This document shows, one piece after another, positions 48,665-55,327 of a DNA stretch of 64,000 nucleotides. The notes beneath the pieces were generated by a model. It worked only from the letters and a program-made list of their open reading frames with translations. It searched no databases and was not told the origin of the DNA. The position numbers and the translations under genes were made by a program. The stretch is from Methylophilus sp. 5 (GTDB lineage Bacteria > Pseudomonadota > Gammaproteobacteria > Burkholderiales > Methylophilaceae): contig NZ_KI911560.1 in the NCBI RefSeq assembly GCF_000515275.1, forward strand, positions 2,480,001 to 2,544,000. The letters are read 5' to 3'. Positions within the stretch are counted from its first letter, which is position 1, and each line of letters begins with the position of its first letter.

Positions 48665-49579
48665 ATGAGTCAATACCTCACCGCCGCCCTCTACAAATTT
48701 GTCACGTTAAATGACTACAAAGACTTGCAACAACCGATTTTAGAGGCCTGCCAACAGCGGCATATTAAAGGCACTTTGCTACTGGCGAATGAAGGCATTA
48801 ACGGCACCATTGCCGGTGCAGCGGATGATATTGCGTCTATTCTGACGTATTTGCGCCAGGACCCGCGTTTGGTCGACCTGGAACATAAAGAATCGTGGGC
48901 AGATAGCCATCCGTTTTACCGCATGAAAGTTAAACTCAAAAAAGAAATCGTCACCATGGGGGTGCAAGGTGTAGATCCGAATGACGTCGTGGGCACCTAT
49001 GTCAAGCCAGAGGACTGGAATGCCATTATTTCAGACCCCGACGTGATTGTGTTGGATACCCGTAATGACTATGAGGTACACATTGGCACCTTTAAAGGCG
49101 CCATAGACCCAAAAACCACGACGTTCCGTGAGTTTCCCAAATACGTTGCCGACAACCTGGATAAAACCAAACATAAAAAAGTGGCCATGTTCTGCACCGG
49201 CGGTATCCGTTGTGAAAAAGCGTCTTCTTTCATGAAGCAACAAGGCTTCGAAGAGGTGTATCACTTGCAAGGCGGTATCCTCAAATACCTTGAGACTATT
49301 CCTAAAGAGGAAAGCTTGTGGGAGGGTGATTGCTTTGTGTTTGACCAGCGGGTGGCTGTGAAACATGGGCTGGAGGTGGGCGACCATGATCAATGCTATG
49401 CCTGCCGCATGCCACTGACGCAAGCAGAAATGCAAAGCGAGCAATACGAGGCTGGGATTTCTTGCCCGTATTGCTTTGACAAACTCTCTGCCGAGAAAAA
49501 AGAAGCGCTCCGTGAGCGGCAAAAGCAGGTCAAACTGGCTAAGTTACGCGGTAAACAGCATATCGGCGAACAGAACTAA
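48665..49579 (+). CDS. trhO: TrhO, tRNA U34 hydroxylase (rhodanese family)
   Basis: 304 residues. N-terminal acylphosphatase-like domain, then a rhodanese domain with the active-site Cys in [10 protein letters not shown] (near 180) and a C-terminal cysteine-rich part (C-Y-A-C-R, C-P-Y-C). The YceA/TrhO family hydroxylates uridine 34 of tRNA. It is a stand-alone gene convergent with the integrase. Confidence 0.92.
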   Translation: MSQYLTAALYKFVTLNDYKDLQQPILEACQQRHIKGTLLLANEGINGTIAGAADDIASILTYLRQDPRLVDLEHKESWADSHPFYRMKVKLKKEIVTMGVQGVDPNDVVGTYVKPEDWNAIISDPDVIVLDTRNDYEVHIGTFKGAIDPKTTTFREFPKYVADNLDKTKHKKVAMFCTGGIRCEKASSFMKQQGFEEVYHLQGGILKYLETIPKEESLWEGDCFVFDQRVAVKHGLEVGDHDQCYACRMPLTQAEMQSEQYEAGISCPYCFDKLSAEKKEALRERQKQVKLAKLRGKQHIGEQN

Positions 49580-49604
49580 ATTTCAACCCGTCTGTTGTCA
49601 TTTC

Positions 49605-49636
49605 AAAAGCCAATCTCATCAGGTTGGCTTTTTTAT
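49605..49636. terminator. Terminator between trhO and intI
   Basis: Arms AAAAGCCAA (49605-49613) and TTGGCTTTT (49624-49632) with T residues following. A on the other side lets it act for both convergent genes. Confidence 0.8.
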
Positions 49637-49685
49637 TCTGGTTGAGCTTTAAGTGAATTAAAATCGCTTGCTAGCAAAGTCTGGT

Positions 49686-50669
49686 TCACATCACATCCAG
49701 TGGGCTACTCACGCCACGCCCGCCCTTATTGAGCACATGCGTATAAATCATAGTGGTTGATACATCACTGTGCCCCAATAACTCCTGCACCGTGCGAATA
49801 TCATAACCGCCTTCCAGCAGATGTGTCGCAAAGCTGTGCCGCAGCGTGTGTGGTGTGGCCAGTTTAGCGATATTGCCCGCCTTGGCAGCCTTTTTTACCG
49901 CGCGTTGCACCGTTTTTTCATCAGCATGGTGGCGGCGAATCTGGTTGTTTGTCGGGTCTATAGAGCGCTTGATGGAAGGAAACACATATTGCCAAGACCA
50001 CTCGCGCCCAGCCCCAGGGTATTTTTTATCAAGCGCCATCGGCATAAACACCTCACCAAAACCTGCCGCCAAGTCCTCATCATGCAACTGTTTTACTTTA
50101 AGCAAATGTTGTTTTAAAGGCTCAATCAAGGCCGCAGGCAGCATAGTAACCCGGTCTTTAAAGCCCTTGCCTTCGCGCACTAAAATCTCCCTTTTAACAA
50201 AGTCTATATCTTTCACCCGCAAACGCAGACACTCCATCACGCGCAAGCCACTACCATATAGCAAACTACCAATCAGCCACATCGTGCCATCCAGCCGGTT
50301 GAGCAGGGCTTGTACCTCAGGCTTGTTAAGCACCACCGGCATGCGCTTAGGCACTTTGGCTTGTGTCACATTGTCCAGCCATGGCAGCTCAATCTCCAGC
50401 ACCTCTTTATATAAAAACAGCAGGGCGCTTTTCGCCTGATTTTGCGTGCTGGCAGACACATTGCGTGCCACCGCCAAATGCGTTAAAAAGTCCTCCACCT
50501 CAGCCACACCCATATCACGCGGATGTCGCTTGCCATGGTGCAAAATATAGCGTTTAATCCAATTTACATATGTATCCTCGGTGCGCTTGCTGTAATGCTT
50601 CACTCGCAACCGCTCTACAATAGAAGGAAACAACTTTGGCGCTGGTTTTACCTCAGGTGTGTTTTCCAT
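49686..50669 (-). CDS. intI: IntI-type integron integrase
   Basis: 327 residues, a tyrosine recombinase. Catalytic residues: Arg143 (G-L-R), His274 and Arg277 (H-T-L-R), His300 (L-G-H) and Tyr309 (T-M-I-Y-T-H). The additional patch that separates IntI from XerC/D is present between motifs I and II (about 195-255, with W-S-W-Q-Y-V-F-P-S). TAGGAG sits upstream of the ATG. It is transcribed away from the cassette array, the usual layout. All key residues are intact and the length is normal, so it is probably functional. Confidence 0.95.
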   Translation of the reverse strand: MENTPEVKPAPKLFPSIVERLRVKHYSKRTEDTYVNWIKRYILHHGKRHPRDMGVAEVEDFLTHLAVARNVSASTQNQAKSALLFLYKEVLEIELPWLDNVTQAKVPKRMPVVLNKPEVQALLNRLDGTMWLIGSLLYGSGLRVMECLRLRVKDIDFVKREILVREGKGFKDRVTMLPAALIEPLKQHLLKVKQLHDEDLAAGFGEVFMPMALDKKYPGAGREWSWQYVFPSIKRSIDPTNNQIRRHHADEKTVQRAVKKAAKAGNIAKLATPHTLRHSFATHLLEGGYDIRTVQELLGHSDVSTTMIYTHVLNKGGRGVSSPLDVM

Positions 50670-50807
50670 AGCGTAACTCCTAAACTCAGGTGTAATATAA
50701 AGATACTCCTCATTGATTTTATTATGATAAATAAATCTATAAATTTTATAGCCCCCAGACTAAATAAAATATTATTGTCGTTTTTGGGGTCTAATTAACG
50801 TTAGGTT
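50670..50807. other. attI-like recombination region of the integron
   Basis: AT-rich stretch between intI and the first cassette. It ends in AACGTTAGGT (50798-50807), whose G|TTAGG core matches the crossover point of the attC R' boxes, so the first cassette starts at 50801. The cassette promoter would be expected here; none was confidently recognised. No LexA-type palindrome was seen. Confidence 0.7.
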
Positions 50808-50812
50808 TAATA

Positions 50813-51163
50813 ATGAGCAACTTAAAGAAATTGCTTTCTATCTTATTAATTTGGCCATTAACTTGCTTTGCAGATGGAAAGACAGCTTGGAAATTTGACC
50901 AAGCCAGAAACGTTGCAACAGTTACAACAAAAAAAGTAATGCTAGAAAAATACCCCATATTAATGGCTATACATTATGCACATGATGACTCTTGGGCATT
51001 TACCTGTGGCACAACAAACAAATCTGAAGACCTGATGCTAGTCAGCATGGGACAAATCGTAGATCTAGACCCAACGCTGCGCAATATTGCAGATTTACCG
51101 CCTGGTTGGAGTGCTACAAGAAAAACGATAAATTCAAATTGGGTTCGTATTAAAGATGAGTAA
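50813..51163 (+). CDS. Cassette 1: secreted protein, DUF2185/Imm33-like C-terminal part
   Basis: 116 residues. A signal peptide ends near L-T-C-F-A-D. The mature part has H-D-D-S-W-A-F near 60 and M-G-Q-I-V-D-L-D-P-T-L then L-P-P-G-W-S-A, recalling the DUF2185/Imm33 pattern seen in other cassette proteins, though normally without a signal peptide. The stop is at 51161-51163, just before attC1. The function is unknown; the family call is tentative. Confidence 0.7.
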   Translation: MSNLKKLLSILLIWPLTCFADGKTAWKFDQARNVATVTTKKVMLEKYPILMAIHYAHDDSWAFTCGTTNKSEDLMLVSMGQIVDLDPTLRNIADLPPGWSATRKTINSNWVRIKDE

Positions 51164-51274
51164 ACCTAACCCATCAGTCAAGCGGGACTGGCGAAAGCGC
51201 GCTTTGAATAAGCAATTATTAATAACGAGGGTTGAGCCACCACTGTCGCCAGCCCCTTACTTCAAACGTTAGGA
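51164..51274 (+). repeat. attC1 (long form, 111 bases)
   Basis: R'' ACCTAAC (51164-51170) and R' GTTAGGA (51268-51274). Inner arms GGG-A-CTGGCGA and TCGCCAG-CCC pair with one extrahelical A. A long central segment (about 45 bases) distinguishes it from the 58-61-base sites; attC10 shares this segment. Confidence 0.93.
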
Positions 51275-51280
51275 GGCTAT

Positions 51281-51727
51281 GTGAGCACCAAGAACATTGA
51301 CCCACTGCATTGGTTCGGCTCTGCCTTTACAGCCTCTACGGTTCTTTGTCTTTTCAGCATGGTTGCCACATTTTTTATAAAAACAGATAGCACCGCATTG
51401 GGTATCTTCCTCTGGCAAGTTATTCTTGGCTTCTCATATACCCCTGCAATTCTTGTTTGTTCAATACCTCTCACTTGGCTTACCTGGCGACTCATCAAAA
51501 ACTACCAGCTAAGCAGAGTCTTTTCAGCTCTGGCGGTTGGGGTAAGTACAGCATTGCTTGTAGCCGCTTCTAACCTTCCATATTTTGTAAGTGTGCATTT
51601 GTTGCCAGTACCTTATGATCTACTAGTTGTTACAGCGGGTGTGGCTTTAAACATTGCGGCCTTTTTATGGCTATCGTCGCCACCTAACCCATCATTCAAG
51701 CGGGACTGGCTAAAGCCAGCCCCTTAA
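51281..51727 (+). CDS. Cassette 2: four-segment membrane protein reading into attC
   Basis: 148 residues starting at GTG 51281, with GGAGG just upstream (51272-51276). Four hydrophobic segments (about 12-32, 42-62, 76-96, 108-128) suggest an inner-membrane protein. The last residues (P-P-N-P-S-F-K-R-D-W-L-K-P-A-P) are encoded by attC2 itself, a typical cassette feature where the gene uses the site as its 3' end. No family was recognised. Confidence 0.7.
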   Translation: MSTKNIDPLHWFGSAFTASTVLCLFSMVATFFIKTDSTALGIFLWQVILGFSYTPAILVCSIPLTWLTWRLIKNYQLSRVFSALAVGVSTALLVAASNLPYFVSVHLLPVPYDLLVVTAGVALNIAAFLWLSSPPNPSFKRDWLKPAP

Positions 51728-51741
51728 TTCAAACGTTAGGC
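51682..51741 (+). repeat. attC2 (60 bases)
   Basis: R'' ACCTAAC (51682-51688), R' GTTAGGC (51735-51741). Inner hairpin GGG-A-CTGGC / TAAA / GCCAG-CCC with extrahelical A. Identical to attC3 except for the first base. Confidence 0.95.
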
Positions 51742-52040
51742 CTAGCTAAAACCACAGTGTAGCTGCCAAGCCCGTAGTTATTGCCTCGCAGAGCATCGGT
51801 TTTTAGTTTTATTTGGCGTTGCAGGTCGGTGTGGTTTGTTGCGCCGCAGGTCAGTTTAGTTTGGGTGGTTAGTGGTTTCAGGTTTCGTTGGGCTAAGCAC
51901 GTTAAAGTCAGTTAAATTGGTGTTGCCGCTGTAGGTTTTAGCTTTGGTGGTTTTAAGGTAAAGTTTCAGTCAATTCACGGTTTGGGGTCAGTGCTCATAG
52001 CAACATGGTTTCATATTCACGGTGGGTTGTTGTCTCAGCA
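51742..52040 (+). other. Cassette 3: ORF-less cassette
   Basis: About 300 bases between attC2 and attC3 with no credible reading frame on either strand. The plus strand is markedly G/T-rich. A segment at 51996-52022 (CATAGCAACAT followed by TATTCACGG) recurs with the same spacing before attC4. It could carry a promoter or an RNA; nothing known was recognised. Confidence 0.75.
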
Positions 52041-52100
52041 GCCTAACCCATCATTCAAGCGGGACTGGCTAAAGCCAGCCCCTTAATTCAAACGTTAGGC
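52041..52100 (+). repeat. attC3 (60 bases)
   Basis: R'' GCCTAAC (52041-52047), R' GTTAGGC (52094-52100), inner hairpin as in attC2. Confidence 0.95.
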
Positions 52101-52115
52101 TTGTCAAAACCAATC

Positions 52116-52343
52116 ATGACTGAAAATTTAATGCGTAAAAAACAAGAAACCTTAGGTCGCTGGGGTCTGACCATTACAGCACTCATGCTTGTTATTAGTT
52201 CTGCCGTTCTGTTTTTTAGCAACGCATCCTCGTGGTTGGTTGGTGGTCTTTTTATTTGCGGGCTTGGGCTACTTTGGCTTGCTTTGGCAGCAAGCGCTAA
52301 AGTTGCGGTCAAACTTGGTAATTTTTTCCCTCTGGGGTTTTAG
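52116..52343 (+). CDS. Cassette 4: small two-segment membrane protein
   Basis: 75 residues from ATG 52116; a later ATG at 52131 (M-R-K-K-Q-E-T) is an alternative. Two hydrophobic segments (about 15-35 and 38-60) follow a positively charged start. The frame is open upstream through a TTG at 52101, next to attC3. No family recognised. Confidence 0.65.
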   Translation: MTENLMRKKQETLGRWGLTITALMLVISSAVLFFSNASSWLVGGLFICGLGLLWLALAASAKVAVKLGNFFPLGF

Positions 52344-52390
52344 TTCATGGCAACATTTGTCCTTATTCACGGGCTGTGCTTTTCTCACCA

Positions 52391-52448
52391 GCCTAACCCA
52401 TCATTCAAGCGGGACGCCTAACGGCGCCCCTTAATTCAAACGTTAGGG
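52391..52448 (+). repeat. attC4 (58 bases)
   Basis: R'' GCCTAAC (52391-52397), R' GTTAGGG (52442-52448). Inner hairpin GGG-A-CGCC / TAAC / GGCG-CCC. Same body as attC8. Confidence 0.95.
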
Positions 52449-52672
52449 TTTAGCTGTTTTAATTAAGTGAAATATGTAGCGTTTGCGGTATTAAGCAGCG
52501 GTTTAATGTGGTGGTATTTTAAGGTGTTTAGGCTTGGCTGGCGTTTAGGTGGTGGTGGTTTGCAGCCTCGCTGGTTTAAGTAAGGTTTAGGTGGGCGCAG
52601 TGTTTATGTCTGTGCTTTTTTTAATATTCAGTTTGGTGGGGGTTGATATGTTGCAGGTCTTTGCTAGCTTTG
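52449..52672 (+). other. Cassette 5: ORF-less cassette, copy A of a duplicated type
   Basis: No reading frame above background. G/T-rich on the plus strand. It is about 90% identical by eye to cassette 7 (53541-53763), including the GTTTAGCTGTTTTA start and the TTTTTGCTAGC-like end. It probably carries a noncoding function (promoter or RNA) or is a duplicated passenger. Confidence 0.8.
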
Positions 52673-52732
52673 CCCTAACCCGTCATTCAACTGGGACACG
52701 CTAAAGCGTGCCCGTTAATTCAAACGTTAGGC
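52673..52732 (+). repeat. attC5 (60 bases)
   Basis: R'' CCCTAAC (52673-52679) complements the GTTAGGG that precedes this cassette; R' GTTAGGC (52726-52732). Inner hairpin GGG-A-CACGC / TAAA / GCGTG-CCC. Confidence 0.94.
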
Positions 52733-52747
52733 GTCGGAAGGAACGGT

Positions 52748-53467
52748 ATGCAACTTCCAAATTGGGCAAAGATCCTGTGGTGGTCGATCCTCGTCGGAGT
52801 CCTCACCTACTTCCTGCGCGAACGCCTGCCCGATCTACTCACTGGCAAGGCGGCAGCCGCCGACATCGCTGCGTTCGGCGTATGGATGGCACTGCTGTTG
52901 GCTCCGTTGTTCAACGAAGTCACGCTTCTCGGAGTGACTCTCAAGAATCAAATTGAGGAGCTGAAAGACCACATAGCTACACAGATCGCCGATGTCCGCG
53001 CAGATGTTCGAAACGCGGTAGATGTAAGAGCCACGGTGAGCCCAACCTTCAATCTTCCTGGCCCGCCCTCAGATGCGCAGCTACCCGCAATCGAAGCTCA
53101 AGTTAAGGCAGCAGTTGCCGCTGCACTTGCAGAGCATGGGTCGTCTACACCAGTATCCACAGATTTCGTTGTCTCAGACGACGTAGCGTACTTGTTCGCC
53201 ACCCGATATCACATCGAGTCAGAGTTGCGGCGCTTGGCATCTGACAGAGAGATCGGCGCGACCATAAGACGAGTACCGCCAACACATCTTCTGTCCCGCT
53301 CTTTGGTCGAAAGTGGCTTGCTAAGTCCGCGCCTGGGAAATGCAATTCGAGAGGTGTACTCAGTTTGCTCGCCAGCAATTCACGGTGAACCTGTAACCGC
53401 CGCGCAGGTATCGTTCGTCCGCGACGTTGGCCCGGAGTTGATCGCCGCACTGAGGTCGATCGAGTGA
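52748..53467 (+). CDS. Cassette 6: membrane-anchored protein with coiled coil and DUF4145-like end
   Basis: 239 residues from ATG 52748, with GGAAGGAAC upstream. Two hydrophobic segments (about 8-22 and 38-58), a probable coiled coil (N-Q-I-E-E-L-K-D-H-I-A-T-Q-I-A-D-V near 66-90), and a helical C-terminal domain (about 145-239) with L-R-R-L-A-S and C-S-P-A-I-H-G-E that recalls DUF4145/HEPN-like proteins. It is clearly more GC-rich than neighbouring cassettes and has a different attC, pointing to recent capture. Function unknown. Confidence 0.72.
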   Translation: MQLPNWAKILWWSILVGVLTYFLRERLPDLLTGKAAAADIAAFGVWMALLLAPLFNEVTLLGVTLKNQIEELKDHIATQIADVRADVRNAVDVRATVSPTFNLPGPPSDAQLPAIEAQVKAAVAAALAEHGSSTPVSTDFVVSDDVAYLFATRYHIESELRRLASDREIGATIRRVPPTHLLSRSLVESGLLSPRLGNAIREVYSVCSPAIHGEPVTAAQVSFVRDVGPELIAALRSIE

Positions 53468-53468
53468 C

Positions 53469-53540
53469 GCCTAACCCTTCCATCGAGGGGATGCCCAAAA
53501 GGCTGCGCCTTTTGTGCACCCCTCATGTCAAACGTTAGGG
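53469..53540 (+). repeat. attC6 (72 bases, different lineage)
   Basis: R'' GCCTAAC (53469-53475), R' GTTAGGG (53534-53540). Inner hairpin GGGG-A-TGC...CAAAAGGC / TGC / GCCTTTTG...GCA-CCCC, again with one extrahelical A, but otherwise unlike the other sites. Confidence 0.92.
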
Positions 53541-53763
53541 TTTAGCTGTTTTACTTAAGTTAAATGTGCAGCGTTTGCGCTATTAAGCAGCGGTTTAATG
53601 TGGTGCGGTTTTAAGGTGTTTAGGGTTGGCTGGCGTTTAGGTTGTGCTGGTTTGCAGCAGCGCTGGTTTAAGTAAGGTTTAGGTGGGCGCAGCGTTAATG
53701 TCTGTGCTTTTTTTAATATTGCGTTTGGTGGGGGTTACATGTTGCAGGTTTTTGCTAGCTTTG
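53541..53763 (+). other. Cassette 7: ORF-less cassette, copy B of a duplicated type
   Basis: Near-duplicate of cassette 5, with scattered substitutions over about 225 bases and no clear indels larger than a few bases. No reading frame is preserved between the copies. Confidence 0.8.
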
Positions 53764-53824
53764 CCCTAACCCGTCATTCAACTGGGACGCGACTACGTCG
53801 CGCCCGTTAATTCGAACGTTAGGC
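53764..53824 (+). repeat. attC7 (61 bases)
   Basis: R'' CCCTAAC (53764-53770), R' GTTAGGC (53818-53824). Inner hairpin GGG-A-CGCGAC / TAC / GTCGCG-CCC: the same backbone as attC5 but with a fully different, still perfectly paired, stem. Confidence 0.94.
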
Positions 53825-53845
53825 TATTGATAAATACACACGGAA

Positions 53846-54178
53846 ATGAAAAATATGCAATTAAATGAAATAGCTGAACTCGCAATGAAAATTCGAGAAA
53901 AATACCATCTGTTGGAGAAAAAGCATCATGGGAGTGAGTGGACTATTGAAGAAGATGCACTGGCTTTCTTAACTGATGCTAGCTTGGTGGGTCGTCTCAC
54001 TATGTCCCAGCAGGGACGTTGGCCATCTGGAGACGAAGACTTATCGCAACTCAAACACAAGCTTGGAGAAAGTGTCTGGTGGTTAATCGTGCTATCACAG
54101 CGAATGAACATTGACATTTGCGAGGTAGTGGAAACGTTTCTAAAGAATACAGAAGATAAGTTGAGCAGTATTAAATAG
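53846..54178 (+). CDS. Cassette 8: MazG-like nucleotide pyrophosphohydrolase homologue
   Basis: 110 residues, all helical. The pattern W-T-I-E-E-D-A-L-A-F-L-T-D-A-S near 32-46 and K-L-G-E-S-V-W-W-L-I-V-L-S-Q-R-M-N-I-D-I near 71-90 matches the two metal-binding helices of MazG-type NTP pyrophosphohydrolases, but the usual E-E-x-x-E and E-x-x-D sets are incomplete (Gly-Glu-Ser in place of Gly-Asp-Val). It could be a diverged or inactive homologue. Its stop lies about 40 bases before attC8. Confidence 0.68.
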   Translation: MKNMQLNEIAELAMKIREKYHLLEKKHHGSEWTIEEDALAFLTDASLVGRLTMSQQGRWPSGDEDLSQLKHKLGESVWWLIVLSQRMNIDICEVVETFLKNTEDKLSSIK

Positions 54179-54215
54179 TTTTATGTTCATCAAAAACCAT
54201 GCAAATCAAAATTAT

Positions 54216-54273
54216 GCCTAACCCATCATTCAAGCGGGACGCCTAACGGCGCCCCTTAATTCAAACGTTAGGC
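54216..54273 (+). repeat. attC8 (58 bases)
   Basis: R'' GCCTAAC (54216-54222), R' GTTAGGC (54267-54273). Inner hairpin GGG-A-CGCC / TAAC / GGCG-CCC, as attC4. Confidence 0.95.
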
Positions 54274-54290
54274 ATTTATTAAGGAATCTC

Positions 54291-54620
54291 ATGACACGTA
54301 GCGAAAGAGCAATGCAAGTTTGGCAAATTCTTATTGGTGCAGCTCACAATCGACAAACTCTCACGTATGGTCAAGTCGCAGAACATCTTGAATTTGAAGG
54401 TGCTGGCGTTTTAGCACCAATTTTAGGCTGCATCATGAGTTATTGTGAAGCCAAAAATTTACCGCCACTTACCTGCTTAGTCGTAAATAAAACCACTGGT
54501 TTACCTGGTGCAGGTCTCACGACAGTTGAAGATTTACCCACTGAAAGGGAAGCTGTTTATAACCAAAACTGGTTCGCTATGTATCCTGTGCAAATACCAG
54601 ATTTAGAGTCACATGCCTAA
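54291..54620 (+). CDS. Cassette 9: alkyltransferase-like winged-helix hypothetical protein
   Basis: 109 residues. T-Y-G-Q-V-A-E-H-L near 25-33 followed by I-L-G-C-I-M and L-P-P-L-T-C-L-V-V-N-K-T-T-G-L-P-G resembles the DNA-binding half of alkylguanine transferase-like proteins, without the P-C-H-R active site. It looks like a recurrent cassette family; function unknown. The stop codon at 54618-54620 lies inside the attC9 R'' box. Confidence 0.7.
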   Translation: MTRSERAMQVWQILIGAAHNRQTLTYGQVAEHLEFEGAGVLAPILGCIMSYCEAKNLPPLTCLVVNKTTGLPGAGLTTVEDLPTEREAVYNQNWFAMYPVQIPDLESHA

Positions 54621-54672
54621 CCCATCCATCAAGCGGGACGCCTAGCGGCGCCCCTTATGTCAAACGTTAGAG
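54615..54672 (+). repeat. attC9 (58 bases)
   Basis: R'' GCCTAAC (54615-54621), R' GTTAGAG (54666-54672). Inner hairpin GGG-A-CGCC / TAGC / GGCG-CCC. Confidence 0.94.
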
Positions 54673-54675
54673 GTA

Positions 54676-54939
54676 TTGTTGCTTTTTCTTATTTTCACCA
54701 GATCAGGGTACGATGATTTGATAGCTCAAATCAAACCAAACCCAACATCTATTTGGCTAAATTATGGCGTTTTGACTCCGCTGGAAATCAATGAGCTTCG
54801 AAAATCCAGCTACAATGTTACTGAGTTTTTAAAGCCCATAAACACCAATGACAATGCTGCTTTGGAGGCCGCAATTGAAACAGTGCAAGAGCATCATATC
54901 GGGCAAAATGTTTGGGTTGAGCATATTTCCAACCTCTAA
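54676..54939 (+). CDS. Cassette 10: small hypothetical protein
   Basis: 87 residues. No ATG is available near the 5' end; TTG codons at 54676 and 54679 follow AGAGG (54669-54673) immediately after attC9. The sequence (F-T-R-S-G-Y-D-D-L-I, G-V-L-T-P-L-E-I-N-E-L-R) is soluble and looks like a genuine cassette protein, but the family is not recognised. The stop lies in the R'' box of attC10 (54937-54939). Confidence 0.6.
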   Translation: MLLFLIFTRSGYDDLIAQIKPNPTSIWLNYGVLTPLEINELRKSSYNVTEFLKPINTNDNAALEAAIETVQEHHIGQNVWVEHISNL

Positions 54940-54944
54940 CCCAT
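54934..54944 (+). repeat. attC10, left fragment (interrupted)
   Basis: R'' CTCTAAC (54934-54940), complementary to the GTTAGAG that opens this cassette, followed by CCAT. The site is then broken by the IS110-family element and resumes at about 56526. Confidence 0.85.
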
Positions 54945-54949
54945 CTCTA

Positions 54950-54963
54950 GGGACTTCCGCCAC
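54950..54963 (+). repeat. Left subterminal inverted repeat of the IS
   Basis: GGGACTTCCGCCAC, paired with 56508-56521 (one mismatch). Confidence 0.85.
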
Positions 54964-54984
54964 GTGTCAAGCAAAACCCTCCTG

Positions 54985-55012
54985 AACACCCGAGTTTTCG
55001 GGTGTTTTTATT
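54985..55012 (+). terminator. Terminator inside the IS left end
   Basis: Arms AACACCCGA (54985-54993) and TCGGGTGTT (54998-55006), loop GTTT, then TTTATTT. It would stop transcripts entering from the cassette array. Confidence 0.85.
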
Positions 55013-55327
55013 TGTTTCATATTCATAGCATCACAGCAGCCATACCTGCCAGTTTTTGATAGCCCATAAAGGGTTAAACTGCATCTCTCTAGTCGGCCTT
55101 ATTGCGGATCATTGGCTACTTCGCGGGCCAGGATAATAGCCGCGCACAGAGACCTCATTCATTCATTCATCGGCCTAACAAGAACGCACTGATCAGGCTT
55201 GTTCTTTTGAAAGTCGGCCATTGGGTTAGTCAGGTTCTCTCTGTGCTCGGTCTAACCTCTTTGCTATCTGCTTTGGCAGGGTTGGTTCATTGATTTAAGC
55301 TGAATTTACAACTCGTTTAAAGCGGCT
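55013..55327 (-). ncRNA. Noncoding IS end; possible bridge RNA region
   Basis: No gene is visible. IS1111-group elements are known to have their noncoding, bridge-RNA-bearing end 3' of the transposase gene, which is where this stretch lies. GGTTAG (55224-55229) and CTAACC (55252-55257) are complementary and could form a stem; TGGGTTAG (55222-55229) is complementary to the CTAACCCA of attC sites, as a target guide would be. A TTCA repeat (four units) lies at about 55157-55171. The RNA itself is inferred. Confidence 0.4.

Noticed and set aside
50670..50812. LexA box in the intI promoter
   Set aside because: No CTG-N10-CAG type palindrome of good quality is present in the region.
52189..52434. 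Second open frame overlapping cassette 4 and attC4
   Set aside because: It runs through the attC and is a shadow of the better-supported membrane protein in another frame.
55157..55171. TTCA repeat as a CRISPR-like or phase-variable tract
   Set aside because: Only four 4-base units in a noncoding IS end; too short and without spacers.
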